64,000 nt of DNA from Pseudomonas cichorii. GTDB taxonomy: Bacteria > Pseudomonadota > Gammaproteobacteria > Pseudomonadales > Pseudomonadaceae. A program made the position numbers and the translations under genes. Location of the stretch: assembly GCF_003700275.1 (NCBI RefSeq), contig NZ_RBRE01000013.1:1-64000 (forward strand), written 5' to 3'. The notes beneath the pieces were generated by a model. It had not been told where the DNA came from and did no database searches. It saw only the letters and a program-made list of their open reading frames with translations. This document shows, in pieces, positions 9,309 to 18,487 of the stretch; positions within the stretch are counted from its first letter, which is position 1, and each line of letters begins with the position of its first letter.

Positions 9309-9868
9309 AGCTGCACGTGGCTGGCGGGCGCGAGGATATCCGCCTGGCAGGCCTTGAGGATTTCATCCGCCAGCGCAGAGTCATCCGGGCAGGCCCGCGA
9401 GAGCATGATCGCGCCGACTGCCTGAGCCAGTCTGTTGATCATTCTGGTCCGCGCATCACCTGTCTCTGAGCCTTCGGCCTCGGCTTTTTCGAGCAGGCTT
9501 TCGATGCCGTCGGCAAAGGTTGCCCTGACCTCTGGCGATTGCCGTGCAGCATCGCCGCAAAGCGCCGCCATGGTGCAGCCAGCATCGCGCAGGTCGCGGT
9601 GATCGCGGGACAGGTAAAGACTGAAAAACTCGTCGACGCTGAGGTTTTCATTATTGAGTCGGCTTTGGGCAAAGCTGCTCGCTGCGGTTTCGGCCATCAG
9701 GTCGGCCTTGGAAGCGAAGTGTTTGTAGAACCCGCCATGGGTGAAACCGGCAGCCGCCATCAGGTCCGCGACACCGATGCCGTCATAACCGTGTTCGCGA
9801 AACAGTCTGGAGGCGGTCTGCACAATGTGCGCCCGGTTCGCCTGTGCCTGTGCCTTGGTGACTCTCAT
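9305..9868 (-). CDS. TetR family transcriptional regulator
   Basis: The 187-residue protein has an N-terminal TetR helix-turn-helix (residues about 10-56, with GVADLMAAAGFTHGGFYKHF) and a ligand domain with the CTMAALCGDAARQSP motif seen in a common group of quinone/electrophile- or fatty-acid-responsive TetR proteins. It is convergent with the acetyltransferase gene and has no divergent partner in an obvious operon. Its targets cannot be told from position. Confidence 0.88.
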   Translation of the reverse strand: MRVTKAQAQANRAHIVQTASRLFREHGYDGIGVADLMAAAGFTHGGFYKHFASKADLMAETAASSFAQSRLNNENLSVDEFFSLYLSRDHRDLRDAGCTMAALCGDAARQSPEVRATFADGIESLLEKAEAEGSETGDARTRMINRLAQAVGAIMLSRACPDDSALADEILKACQADILAPASHVQL

Positions 9869-10048
9869 ATGCGCATGCCTTTATGCCAACACTCAGGCTG
9901 TCACTATACATTGATGTTGTTCGTCATCAAAATGCCGGGGCATTTCAGCCCGGCTGACTAAAAGCGCACCCTGCACATTGTCCGGGCAGCGTGCAATTTC
10001 ACCGGCAAATCGCGCATCATGGGCGAATTCGATCTCAAGGTAGCTTTC

Positions 10049-10900
10049 ATGCGCGCCATGCCATCTGTTTTGCGTCTTGCTGTGTTGTCACTGGGAATGG
10101 TGTTTTCCGTTGCGGCAATGGCCACTGAAGAGGCCCGGCTTGCCGACTCGATCAATCTCTATCGCAGCCAGGTCCAGCGTTGTGCGGGGCAGGTTTCCAT
10201 GGAGTTGCCGCCGTTGGTGAGTGATTCGCGCCTGGTATTGCCGGCCACCGGCTCGGGCGATCTGCAGCAGTCACTGGCGCGCGCGTCTTATCCGATGGTT
10301 ACGGTGCAGGCCATCAGCCTGTCCGGGCCGCGTGATGCGCAGTCTGCCATGAAGGCGGTGCAGGAAAGTTTCTGTCAGGTGGTGCTGGACCCGCAATTCG
10401 TCGATATCGGTGTCAGCCGGGAAGGGCGCGAGTGGCGCATCGTTCTGGCGCGCTCATTGCTGGCTGCGCGGTTGGGCGACTGGCAGGCCGAAGGCCAGAA
10501 GCTGCTGGAAATGATCAACACGGCTCGCAGCCAATCCCGTCAATGCGGCGCCCAGGCTTTTGCGGCCACGACGCCGTTGGCCTGGAATGCCACGCTGGGG
10601 ACAGCGGCTGAGGGTCATAGCCGATCCATGGCCAATAACAGCTTCTTTGAGCATAAGGGCCGCGACGGCAGCACACCGGGCGATCGGGCCGAACTGGCCG
10701 GTTATATCGCTCAGCAGGTCGGCGAGAACATCGCTGCCGGTCAGGATACGGGACGCAAGGTGGTCGACGGCTGGCTGGCCAGCCCCGGCCACTGCGCCAA
10801 TCTGATGAATCCGGGCTTTCGCGAATTGGGTGCCGCCTATGCGACTGATCCCAAGAGCGATGCGGGAATTTACTGGACGGCCATGTTCGGTTCGCAGTGA
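10049..10900 (+). CDS. Secreted CAP-domain (SCP/PR1-like) protein
   Basis: The 283-residue product starts at ATG 10049 with AAGG 8 bases upstream. The longer reading from 10019 would put ten residues ahead of a good signal peptide (MRAMPSVLRLAVLSLGMVF, ending about AMA) and is rejected. The C-terminal half is a CAP domain: HSRSMANNSFFEHKG, VGENIAAGQ and SPGHCANLMNP carry the conserved histidines, glutamate and GH-C motif. The N-terminal half (about 25-150) is a cysteine-containing region of unknown fold. Bacterial CAP proteins are exported, and their roles are mostly undefined. Confidence 0.88.
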   Translation: MRAMPSVLRLAVLSLGMVFSVAAMATEEARLADSINLYRSQVQRCAGQVSMELPPLVSDSRLVLPATGSGDLQQSLARASYPMVTVQAISLSGPRDAQSAMKAVQESFCQVVLDPQFVDIGVSREGREWRIVLARSLLAARLGDWQAEGQKLLEMINTARSQSRQCGAQAFAATTPLAWNATLGTAAEGHSRSMANNSFFEHKGRDGSTPGDRAELAGYIAQQVGENIAAGQDTGRKVVDGWLASPGHCANLMNPGFRELGAAYATDPKSDAGIYWTAMFGSQ

Positions 10901-10940
10901 AGCCTGTCTGCTGCCTCGCCAGCCGTCCGTATTGCCTGAA

Positions 10941-11372
10941 TCAGAAACGGAACGCTTGTCGGCCGATCAGTAGCCACTGACCGTTCTGTTTCTGCCAGAT
11001 CTGGAAGTTCTCGATTTCGGTCGGCACCACCTTGCCGCTGTTCACGGCCTGGGCCGAGAAGTGATTGCGGACCATGGCGACATCGCCGGAGAGAGTGATC
11101 TTCTGGTTGAGCATTTTCAGTTCATTGAAAGCGCTTTTGCCACTTTCGATATCGGCAATGAATGCCTGTTTGTCCTGGATATTGCCGCTGGAGTGGCCGT
11201 AGGTGAGGTTGTCTGCGGTCAGGGCTTTCAGTTGGCCGATATCCTTGTGCCACATGGCCTGGGTCAGCTTGTCCACGGCAGCAGCTACATCGTTTTCGTC
11301 GGAAGAGGGTGCGGCGGATACAAACCCTGTGAAGAGGCACAGAAAACCCACAAGCAATTTGAGCTTTTTCAT
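10941..11372 (-). CDS. Exported NTF2-like (DUF4440) protein
   Basis: The 143-residue product starts at ATG 11372 (AGGA upstream) with a signal peptide MKKLKLLVGFLCLFTGFVSA. The mature part fits the NTF2-like fold: an N-terminal helix AVDKLTQAMWHKDIGQLKALTADNL, and strands ending in IENFQIWQKQNGQWLLIGRQ. Such proteins are small ligand-binding or enzymatic domains. No catalytic residue set is recognisable. A longer in-frame start at 11444 has no ribosome site. Confidence 0.82.
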   Translation of the reverse strand: MKKLKLLVGFLCLFTGFVSAAPSSDENDVAAAVDKLTQAMWHKDIGQLKALTADNLTYGHSSGNIQDKQAFIADIESGKSAFNELKMLNQKITLSGDVAMVRNHFSAQAVNSGKVVPTEIENFQIWQKQNGQWLLIGRQAFRF

Positions 11373-11668
11373 GAACAGGTCCTTTTTTGTAGTTAGATAG
11401 GACGGACAGCGTCTGGTGATCGGAGTCACTGCTTTAGCATTCATCCGTCATCGTACAACCTAGCCTGTTTTATTTTTATGGCAAGGGTTTATGTAAAGGT
11501 TTGTGGGCTATTCGATGAGTCTGAGTGTAATAAATGAACTTGTATGTACATTTGTTTGACAGATAAACCGCTATGCGCAGAAACTGAGCCCGCTGATACG
11601 CTTTGTAGTCTGAATTAAACACGATGTGCAGCGTGTGTCTGCATATGGATAAAGCGAGAGGGCCCGAA

Positions 11669-12193
11669 ATGAATGTCATTGACTTTACCGACTCTCGCAA
11701 GAGAACCGAGCGTGCAGTAAGTACCACAAAGGTGCCGTTGCTGGAAAAGGTGCTGACCATCACCTTGCGCACGGATGCCCCGACGTTTCTGGGAATATGC
11801 AGTGACGGTCTGCGCAGTAACACCTCCATTGTCGGTGGTGAGTTCTACGGTCAGCAGTTTCAGGGCGTCGTGCTGCCGGGCGGTTCCGATTTCTTTATCG
11901 AGAACTCGGGGGAAGTTGCCCACCTTGATGCACGTTTTACCTTGCGTACCGATCTTGGCGAACTGATTAACGTCACCAATAAAGGCGTACTCATTCTTGA
12001 TGAGATCGGCCAGCAGCAAATTCAGGACGGCGTCTGGCCTGTAACGGCAGGCCATTATGAATGCTCTTGCACGCCACGCTTCCAGGTAGCGATAGGTCCC
12101 AATGACTGGCTGGAACGCAGTGCCTTTATCGGCAAGGTGGAATATATATACGCCAATGAAACCTTGTTGAGTGTTTACCGAATCAAGCCTTGA
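11669..12193 (+). CDS. DUF3237 family protein
   Basis: The 174-residue product (MNVIDFTDSRKRTERAV...) contains the DUF3237 barrel signature: LEKVLTITLRTD, an R-N-T-S-IVGGEFYG-x-x-FQGVVLPGG stretch and a second half with FTLRTDLGELINVTNKG and FIGKVEYIYANETLLSVYR. GAGAGG precedes ATG 11669. An ATG at 11645 is a possible alternative. The family has no settled function, though related domains occur beside aromatic and terpenoid catabolism genes. The gene stands alone with a terminator-like stem after it. Confidence 0.78.
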   Translation: MNVIDFTDSRKRTERAVSTTKVPLLEKVLTITLRTDAPTFLGICSDGLRSNTSIVGGEFYGQQFQGVVLPGGSDFFIENSGEVAHLDARFTLRTDLGELINVTNKGVLILDEIGQQQIQDGVWPVTAGHYECSCTPRFQVAIGPNDWLERSAFIGKVEYIYANETLLSVYRIKP

Positions 12194-12211
12194 GAGCTTT
12201 TGCACAACCAT

Positions 12212-12239
12212 CGCCCTTCATCGCCTGGGGGCGTTTTCC
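12212..12239 (+). terminator. Terminator after DUF3237 gene
   Basis: CGCCC and GGGCG (alternatively CGCC-TGGG-GGCG) pair just before TTTTCC, about 20 bases after the stop. Confidence 0.5.
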
Positions 12240-12476
12240 TGTAATGTGTAAGTGACTATTTTCGGTGGACGGTGCGCCGTCCACGGGTGTTCCACGTTGT
12301 GCTTTCCTCGCGTCGCATCAATTCATTAGCAAGCCTGATACAGAGTGGTTACAATCGCCGCCATAGATGGCTTTCGGCCATCTTTTGCGTGCCACGGACT
12401 GGCGATAGCCTGTGGCATGCCCTCATTTCGACAGGTCAGATGGCGCTTTCGGCTACATCTCAAGGATGTTCGTTCA

Positions 12477-13085
12477 ATGAATAAGTTGCAGTACGCCTTC
12501 ATCGGCTTCATGGGGCTGATGTTGACCGGGTGTGTGTCTTTCACACCTGCTGGTCCGATTGCTCCACCCACCAGAACTATTGAACATACTTTGCCTGTCG
12601 GAGCGCTGGTCAAGGATGTCCAGGTTTCGGATGAGCGCATCCAGGCAGATCTGCGCCGTAATATCGGTGTTCAATTGACCAGCCAGATCAACACTTACAT
12701 CGAGCGCGGCGAATACTTTCAGAAGATGATCGTTTTCCCGGGCAAGCTGGGTGAAAAGGATGTTGAGCTGACGTTCAACTTTACCTCTCTCAAAGGCAAA
12801 CGTACGCCGCATCCTGGCTACATCCCGGGTGCCTTGCTGACGTTGACGATCTGGATCTGGGTCAATGGCCCTATTTATGTCGATACCTATGATCTTGCCG
12901 GTGAACTGAGCATTAAAGACAGCGCTGGCAAGCAATTGGCTGTGTCGCGCCAGGCCTTCAAGCGCGATCAGAACACCGGGCTATGGGATAGCAACTACAT
13001 CAACTTCGCTATGGGCGCCAGCCAATTGACCGAACTGGTCGAGGCCCTTCTCAAAGACGCCACTCAGCAACTACCACAGCAATAA
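12477..13085 (+). CDS. Putative lipoprotein
   Basis: The 202-residue product starts at ATG 12477 with AAGGA upstream. It has a lipoprotein signal with lipobox LTGC and lipidation cysteine C19. The mature part includes a hydrophobic patch (LLTLTIWIWVNGPIYVDTYDL, about 120-140) that may be a membrane or packing segment. I recognise no family. It is followed 11 bases later by a second lipoprotein with a signal peptide of the same length, so the two probably form one operon and one envelope complex. Confidence 0.8.
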   Translation: MNKLQYAFIGFMGLMLTGCVSFTPAGPIAPPTRTIEHTLPVGALVKDVQVSDERIQADLRRNIGVQLTSQINTYIERGEYFQKMIVFPGKLGEKDVELTFNFTSLKGKRTPHPGYIPGALLTLTIWIWVNGPIYVDTYDLAGELSIKDSAGKQLAVSRQAFKRDQNTGLWDSNYINFAMGASQLTELVEALLKDATQQLPQQ

Positions 13086-13096
13086 GGATATTTTCA

Positions 13097-13675
13097 GTGA
13101 ACAAGTTTCTCACGCTGCTCGCCATTGTTTTCTCCCTGAGTCTGCAAGGGTGCATGACCTACTCCCATCATGAGTTGACGCCTGTCGGGCAGTGGCCGCT
13201 GGCCCAGGCCAAGCAGGACAAACCTACCGTCAATCTCAAGGTATTGGCCGAGCATTCAGTCAACGCCAACCCGGTAAACGCCAGTGCCAACATCGTCGCG
13301 CTGGAAAAACTGTTGATTCAGGAGTTTCAGGAAAGTCAGCGCTTCAGCAAGGTTCTGACCGAGCAGCAAGCCTCGGATATCTATGTCACGGCGACGCTGC
13401 GAAATCATGAAGAAGGCAATATGGCGAGTGCCTTTCTGACAGGTTTTACCCTGTTCCTGATCCCAGGTACTTTTGATAACACACTGTCGCTTGAGCTGAG
13501 TTTTCGTGACAAGGATGGCAAGAAGCTGGGACAGGTACGCAAGCACGAGAAACTGACCACCTGGATGCATCTGGTTCTGATCTTTGCCGTGCCGTTCAAC
13601 GAATCGTCGGATCAGGTAGTCAAGCAACTGGTTCGCAGTGCTCTTGAAGAGGCCGCTGGCAAGGGACTGATCTAA
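13097..13675 (+). CDS. Putative lipoprotein, second of pair
   Basis: The 192-residue product starts at GTG 13097, with AAGGA nine bases upstream overlapping the end of the previous gene's leader. The lipobox is LQGC with C19. The mature protein has DIYVTATLRNHEEGN followed by hydrophobic segments near 115-130 (FLTGFTLFLIPGTF) and 155-165 (MHLVLIFAVPF). The layout resembles proteins of the DUF4136-like envelope group, but I cannot assign a family. A strong terminator stem follows. Confidence 0.78.
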   Translation: MNKFLTLLAIVFSLSLQGCMTYSHHELTPVGQWPLAQAKQDKPTVNLKVLAEHSVNANPVNASANIVALEKLLIQEFQESQRFSKVLTEQQASDIYVTATLRNHEEGNMASAFLTGFTLFLIPGTFDNTLSLELSFRDKDGKKLGQVRKHEKLTTWMHLVLIFAVPFNESSDQVVKQLVRSALEEAAGKGLI

Positions 13676-13682
13676 GCTGATG

Positions 13683-13719
13683 GATACCGTGCCGAAGCGG
13701 TTTCGGCACGGTATCTTAT
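13683..13719. terminator. Bidirectional terminator
   Basis: GATACCGTGCCGAA and TTCGGCACGGTATC form a 14-pair stem around a six-base loop between the convergent lipoprotein operon and the alpha/beta hydrolase gene. The hydrolase stop codon (13716-13718) touches the stem base. Confidence 0.85.
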
Positions 13720-14660
13720 CCCGCCTGTTTCTGCCTGTTCTCTTCTTTCCTGGCCTGGCCCTCTGCAGGCGGGGCTTTCAACAAGGTCTGGATCGCCTGG
13801 CTATAGGCCTGTCTGCCCAGGCGCATGCTGTTGTTATGAGTTCCGCCGGGTACCAGCAACAGATTCTTCGGCTCCTGTGCCGCCTCGAACAACTCCTCAC
13901 TGAAGCGCGCCGGCACATAGCGGTCGTCGGTGCCGTGCACGATCAGCACTGGCATGTGAATCTCGGCGATCTTGTCCAGTGAATCGAATTTCTGCGACAG
14001 CAACCAGCGCACCGGCAGTGAGGTATCGGCGATTGCCGTGGCGACATCGGCGAGGTTGGTAAAGGTGGATTCGATGATCAGCCCGCGCGCCTGGACCGGT
14101 GCATCGTCTCTGCTGGCATCGCGTCCCAGTTCGGCTGCCAGATCCACCGCCACGGCGCCGCCCAGGGAGTGGCCGTAGATCAGTCGGCGTTGCGGGTCTG
14201 GCTGCAGCTGTTTAAGGCGATCCCAGGCAATCCGGGCGTCTTCATAGACCGTAGCCTCGGACGGCAGATTGCCCATGCTCTGACCAAAACCCCGGTAGTC
14301 GATGGCCAGAATCGAGAAGCCCAATGCCCGCAATTGTTCGATGCGGAACAATTGACCGGTCAGGTTCCAGCGTGAGCCATGCAGGTACAAAACCGCCGGG
14401 GCGTCCTTGCGCGTTGCGGGCCACCACCAGGCATGGATATTCTGCGATGTGCCAAAGGCCGGAGTGTTGAGTTCCAGTTCCTGCACATCCGCAGGCAAGC
14501 CGCTGTACCAACTGGCATTGCCGGGCTCGATGCGAAATACCAGCTCGCGTTCCTTGTGTTCCAGCACCGCGCAGCCCACGGGCAAACCGATAATGAGGGC
14601 CGCCATGCACGCCCAGGTAAAACGGCGGGCCCTGAGGCGAGCGAGGGAGAATATCGGCAT
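13716..14660 (-). CDS. Alpha/beta hydrolase, membrane-anchored
   Basis: The 314-residue reading from ATG 14660 starts MPIFSLARLRARRF, then a hydrophobic stretch (about 16-29) that anchors or exports the protein. A longer frame from 14798 adds low-complexity sequence and is rejected. The fold is a serine hydrolase: oxyanion LYLHGSRWN, nucleophile S165 in YGHSLGGA, acid in VHGTDDRYVP and histidine in GGTHNN. This matches the YcjY/BEM46-like group. The cysteine ending GLPVGC is a weak lipobox. The substrate is unknown. Confidence 0.85.
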   Translation of the reverse strand: MPIFSLARLRARRFTWACMAALIIGLPVGCAVLEHKERELVFRIEPGNASWYSGLPADVQELELNTPAFGTSQNIHAWWWPATRKDAPAVLYLHGSRWNLTGQLFRIEQLRALGFSILAIDYRGFGQSMGNLPSEATVYEDARIAWDRLKQLQPDPQRRLIYGHSLGGAVAVDLAAELGRDASRDDAPVQARGLIIESTFTNLADVATAIADTSLPVRWLLSQKFDSLDKIAEIHMPVLIVHGTDDRYVPARFSEELFEAAQEPKNLLLVPGGTHNNSMRLGRQAYSQAIQTLLKAPPAEGQARKEENRQKQAG

Positions 14661-14896
14661 GAGGGCGTTGTTCCGGTAAACAAAATGAAATAAATGCCGG
14701 TTCGGCTTCGCTGTTGCAAGACGCTGTGGGAAAAATCGGTTACAGGATATTGCGTCGCCAGGAGCCTGGAAATCGTGCTGCTGGCAACCGTCAGGCATTT
14801 ATATCTTGAATCTGTCGTGCGGCAGATGCGGAATCTGTCGGCTTGCATATAGTCTGTATCGCCTGTCCTCCACATTTTTCAAGAGGTTACCGCTCC

Positions 14897-15379
14897 ATGT
14901 TCCATCACCGTCCCATGGAAGAGAAAGACATCCCCATCGTGTGCGAGCTTCCTCAGAGTGCCGACGAGCTGTTTTACATGTTTCCCCGAGCGGTTTACCC
15001 ATTGAGTCCGTCTCAGCTCAAGGAGGCCATGGAGAGTCGCTTCGATTCGACCGTGATCGAAATGAATGGCGAAGTGGTCGGGTTTGCCAATTTTTCTCGT
15101 GCGGACTTTCGCGGCCGCTGTTCGCTGGGCAACGTAATCATTGCACCCAAGGCCCGTTCCAAAGGCGTGGGGCGCTACATGATCAGTTGCATGATGAATC
15201 TCGCGTTCGACAAGCATGAAGCCACCGAGCTGACGGCTTCCTGCTTCAATCACAACGTGCCGGGCCTGCTGTTTTATCCGCGAATGGGGTTTCGACCTTT
15301 CGCCATTGAGGAGCGGCGAGACAAACACGGTGCCCGGGTTGCCTTGATACATCTAAGATTGTCTGCATCCACGGATTAA
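14897..15379 (+). CDS. GNAT family N-acetyltransferase
   Basis: The 160-residue product starts at ATG 14897, with AGAGG 11 bases upstream. The GNAT core is VIIAPKARSKGVGRYMISCM (acetyl-CoA loop K-x-x-G-x-G) followed by ELTASCFNHNVPGLLFYPRMGF. The form resembles ribosomal-protein or amino-acid acetyltransferases. The substrate is unknown and there is no operon partner. Confidence 0.85.
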   Translation: MFHHRPMEEKDIPIVCELPQSADELFYMFPRAVYPLSPSQLKEAMESRFDSTVIEMNGEVVGFANFSRADFRGRCSLGNVIIAPKARSKGVGRYMISCMMNLAFDKHEATELTASCFNHNVPGLLFYPRMGFRPFAIEERRDKHGARVALIHLRLSASTD

Positions 15380-15766
15380 ACAGTCGCTTTATAGTGCATT
15401 CGGGCTCTTGCGCGGTCAGGCAAGAGTCGGTGAATGCTGCTGTTTTTCGTCGCCTGTCATACCGCCTGTCTGTCTTTTCGGTGATTTAAAAGGATGCTTT
15501 TAGAGGCAGGGCTCGTAAATAGGGCTGATCATCGCTGATGAAACGTTTTTTCTGCCATTTATCCTGAATTATTTCAATTAAGTGCTATATTGATCTGCAG
15601 GCGAGAGGTTTGCCTGCTGTGAAGGAAGGGCGTATAAAAGATTTATATGCAGGAATTGATGTTAATTAGTTAGCGGGCAATGGAATGTCTTGCTTGGGCG
15701 GGAAACTAAAAAAGCATTGGCAAACTGCTGATCCCTGCAGCGCTTGATAATACAAGGAGATGGCAA
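15380..15766. other. Intergenic, AT-rich, no gene seen
   Basis: About 390 bases without a credible coding frame. A weak six-pair stem (CTCTTG / CAAGAG, 15405-15426) follows the acetyltransferase, and the rest is AT-rich leader for the DUF1652 gene. I see no RNA gene. Confidence 0.5.
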
Positions 15767-16048
15767 ATGATCGCGTGTGGACTATCGACACTGGAGTTGC
15801 GAAACATCATCGAAGTTGCTTTTTTACCGTTGAGTTGCACCTGTACGATTGTGCCTGGCCTGACGCCGGCAAGAACAACCATGACGGTGCAGATAACCGA
15901 TCCATCAACGGGTCGGGTAGAGCTTTCGGTGACGGGCATCTCCCTGGACAGGCTCAAGACCAGTCGGGACATTTCCGATCTGGTGGCCGAGTTACGTGAA
16001 GAGCGTGCTCATCACGGCCAGCTTCAGCCTCAATATCGTATCGCCTGA
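15767..16048 (+). CDS. DUF1652 protein
   Basis: The 93-residue product has the Pseudomonas-specific DUF1652 pattern STLELRNIIEVAFLPLSCTC, then DPSTGRVELSVTGIS and SRDISDLVAELREE. AAGGAGAT stands 6 bases before ATG 15767. These proteins are small, cytoplasmic and of unknown function; several copies per genome are usual. A terminator follows. Confidence 0.88.
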   Translation: MIACGLSTLELRNIIEVAFLPLSCTCTIVPGLTPARTTMTVQITDPSTGRVELSVTGISLDRLKTSRDISDLVAELREERAHHGQLQPQYRIA

Positions 16049-16085
16049 CGCACCCCGGGTTCACCCGGACACCGCAATACCCGTG

Positions 16086-16123
16086 ACGCCTCGGCCATTT
16101 CTGTCCGGGGCGTTTCTGTTTTT
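16086..16123 (+). terminator. Terminator after DUF1652 gene
   Basis: ACGCCTCGG pairs with CCGGGGCGT across a ten-base loop, followed by TTCTGTTTTT. Confidence 0.7.
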
Positions 16124-16646
16124 GCCGGTTGTGAATCTGCAGATTATTCAATGCTGGCATGCAAAGCGTTTTCGCCAATTTGCTGGCGCTGGTCTTTTGC
16201 GAAGGTTTGGCCGGGCGATGTAAAAATAAAACAGCACGACGGGCCGGAAAGTCGGTCCGAATGCGCTATCTTGAAAGGCGTCAATATATTATTTTCATAA
16301 GGATCATGTGTTTAGGGGGCTTATGAATGTGTGGAGTGGTCAGGGTTGTTTGTTTGACACCTTGAGCATTCTTTGCAACTATCCATTCAACTCTGTTCTC
16401 TTTTGTCCGGCGTTAACTGGACAGTTCTCGGGTTTCTTGAATCTTCGCCTCACGTCCATTTAATGGGTGGGCGGTAGCATTGTGTTCAACTTTGTATAAA
16501 TGAGTTCAAGTCCGGATGTTCACGTGGAGTCTGGAAGTCGAGCACGGGCATGAACGTGCGGTGGATTTCGATCGGCGACTCATTAAAGAAAAACAATAAG
16601 ACTTGTCTGCTCAAGCGTCCTGCTCCTGAGCTTGTGTCCTGCGCAT

Positions 16647-16664
16647 AACTTCCAGAAGTTCTGG
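16647..16664. promoter_or_regulatory. Nested palindromes, possible operator
   Basis: AACTTC-CA-GAAGTT (16647-16660) overlaps CCAGAA-G-TTCTGG (16652-16664). Both are perfect in their arms and end 38 bases before the flavoprotein start, a typical place for a regulator site. The regulator is unknown. Confidence 0.4.
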
Positions 16665-16702
16665 ATTGCACCAACGTATTTATATGACGATGGAGCCTCA
16701 TC

Positions 16703-18100
16703 ATGTTTGAAAATTACTTGGAAACAACGTGTGGATGTGTTGTAGGCGGCGCCGGACTTGCAGGGATGGGGTTTTTATTCAACGCGCTGAAAAGTGGCAC
16801 GTTGGCTGAGCTTGCACACAAGGGCCTGATTGTTGTCGACGCCAGCGACAATCCCGGCACGGGAGTGTTGGGACAGTACCGCATCACCGCCAACTCGGTC
16901 GGAGATGTATTCATTGATTGCCTGCGCGACCCGGCATTGAGTGAGGTGTTCGAGCCTCTGGAGTCCTCACCGGCTTATTGGCGTATCAGAGGCCAGGCCC
17001 AGAGTGCTCCGCAGTTGTCGGACGTCGGCCAGTTGATGGCGGAAGCCTCCACGCTGCTGCTGAACTACATCGTGCGTCACTATGACGTGAAGATCTGGCG
17101 CTGCACGACCATTACCGAAGTGATCTGTGATGACGACGAGTTCTGCGTCAGGGTGGAAACCGAAGGCTGCATGCGCCTGATTCATTGCCGGACGCTGGTG
17201 CTCAACCTTGGCGGTCGCCAGGATCCACAGCATCTGATTCGTGGCCTGGCCGGTGAAGGCCTGGCGTTGCCTGCCTCGATGAATATTCAGAGTTCCGACC
17301 TGCTGCTGCGCATGAATGCCGTGCAACTGCGTGAAGTCTTCGCTCCGGTGCTGGCCAGTGGCAGGCGGATAACCGTGGTCGGCGGCTCTCACAGTGCATT
17401 TTCGGTTCTTGAGAATCTTGCAGATGCCCTGGAGTTCGCCGGCCTGCAGGAGGTGACACTGATCCACCGCACGCGAATCCGCCTGTTCTATGAAAGCGCC
17501 GAGCTGGCCATTGAGGCCGGGTACAGGTTTGATCCGCTGTCTGATGTCTGCCCTGTATCGGGCCGCATCAACCGCTCCGGCGGCTTGCGCTACCGGGCAC
17601 TGGATATCGGTTGTGAGGCGCTCAAGGGCGGTCGGATCGGCAAGACCGGAGTGCGCGTGCAGTTGCTGCAGACCAGCGGCGGAACGCCAGGACACTATGA
17701 GCAGGCCGGGCAGGCACTGGCCGAGTCCGGTGTTGTGGTGCAATGCACCGGTTACCAGCCCCGCTTGCCGCTGCTGAGTTATCCGGATGGTCGCCCTGTG
17801 CGCCTTGGCGAAACCAAGGGCGGGCTGGATTCCAACGCCTCGGGCTGTCCGCTGGATCAGTTCGGCCGCCGCCTGCACGGTTTGCACCTGTTCGGCATCG
17901 GCGCCGGCCTGAAGGCCGATCCGCAACTGGGCAGCGAGCCTTCCTTCGATGGGCGGATCTATGGCGTCTGGCAATTTCATCATGATGCCAGTCGGGCAGT
18001 GCTCGATGCCGTGCTGGCAAGGTTGCAAGAAGAGACGTTGTCGCTTGAAACCATCTGTCCCGTTCAGGTATTGCAACTGGAAGAGCGTTCTTCCGTGTAA
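16703..18100 (+). CDS. FAD/NAD(P)-binding oxidoreductase, monooxygenase-like
   Basis: The 465-residue protein has an N-terminal FAD dinucleotide motif (CVVGGAGLAGMG, residues about 12-23), a second Rossmann motif ITVVGGSHSAFSVL (about 220-233) for NAD(P)H and a C-terminal VVQCTGYQPRLPLL, the CTGY-x-P form typical of N-hydroxylating and related class B flavin monooxygenases. I cannot name the substrate. No NRPS, siderophore or transport genes adjoin it; the next gene is a small DUF465 protein. GGAG lies about 8 bases before the ATG. A long AT-rich leader with nested palindromes suggests dedicated regulation. It could also be a pyridine nucleotide-disulphide-type reductase, but no CxxxxC redox pair is seen. 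Confidence 0.75.
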   Translation: MFENYLETTCGCVVGGAGLAGMGFLFNALKSGTLAELAHKGLIVVDASDNPGTGVLGQYRITANSVGDVFIDCLRDPALSEVFEPLESSPAYWRIRGQAQSAPQLSDVGQLMAEASTLLLNYIVRHYDVKIWRCTTITEVICDDDEFCVRVETEGCMRLIHCRTLVLNLGGRQDPQHLIRGLAGEGLALPASMNIQSSDLLLRMNAVQLREVFAPVLASGRRITVVGGSHSAFSVLENLADALEFAGLQEVTLIHRTRIRLFYESAELAIEAGYRFDPLSDVCPVSGRINRSGGLRYRALDIGCEALKGGRIGKTGVRVQLLQTSGGTPGHYEQAGQALAESGVVVQCTGYQPRLPLLSYPDGRPVRLGETKGGLDSNASGCPLDQFGRRLHGLHLFGIGAGLKADPQLGSEPSFDGRIYGVWQFHHDASRAVLDAVLARLQEETLSLETICPVQVLQLEERSSV

Positions 18101-18215
18101 TCGCCCCGGACATCGTTTGCTCTGAACTTTCAGTGCTCAAGCCTGCCTCCAGCAGTGAGACAGGTTTCAATGGCCTGGCTCCCGGTTCAAGCAGTCATAC
18201 AGGAGATGAGTATTC

Positions 18216-18452
18216 ATGCCAGTCAAACATGATCTATTCGCGGATTTGAAACTGACCAGGGAAGAGGTCGTCCAGCGCAGCAGGAGTGATGCAAGGTTGC
18301 AGCAACTGCTCACGGATTACGACGATACCGACACTCAAGTACTGGATGCCGAAAAGGGACTGGCAGGCGGCATCGCTGACGATGAACTCAAGAAGCTCAA
18401 GGAAAGGCGTCTGCTGGTAAAGGACAGGATCGTGCAATGTCTTCTCAAGTAA
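18216..18452 (+). CDS. DUF465 (YdcH-like) small protein
   Basis: The 78-residue product is almost all helix. The pattern RLQQLLTDYDDTDTQVLDAE, then DDELKKLKERRLLVKDRI matches the DUF465/YdcH family of unknown function. AGGAGA lies upstream of the ATG. It lies 115 bases after the flavoprotein gene, so co-transcription is possible but not shown. Confidence 0.8.
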   Translation: MPVKHDLFADLKLTREEVVQRSRSDARLQQLLTDYDDTDTQVLDAEKGLAGGIADDELKKLKERRLLVKDRIVQCLLK

Positions 18453-18487
18453 GAATGCACCGTTGAATTTCAATTGATGGCAACGAC

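Larger units (their letters stand above)
16049..16702. other. Long intergenic region upstream of flavoprotein gene
   Basis: About 650 bases, AT-rich, with no credible coding frame. It holds a terminator (16086-16123), an inverted repeat TGTCC-N10-GGACA near 16405-16424, and nested palindromes at 16647-16664 just upstream of the flavoprotein gene. Confidence 0.55.
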
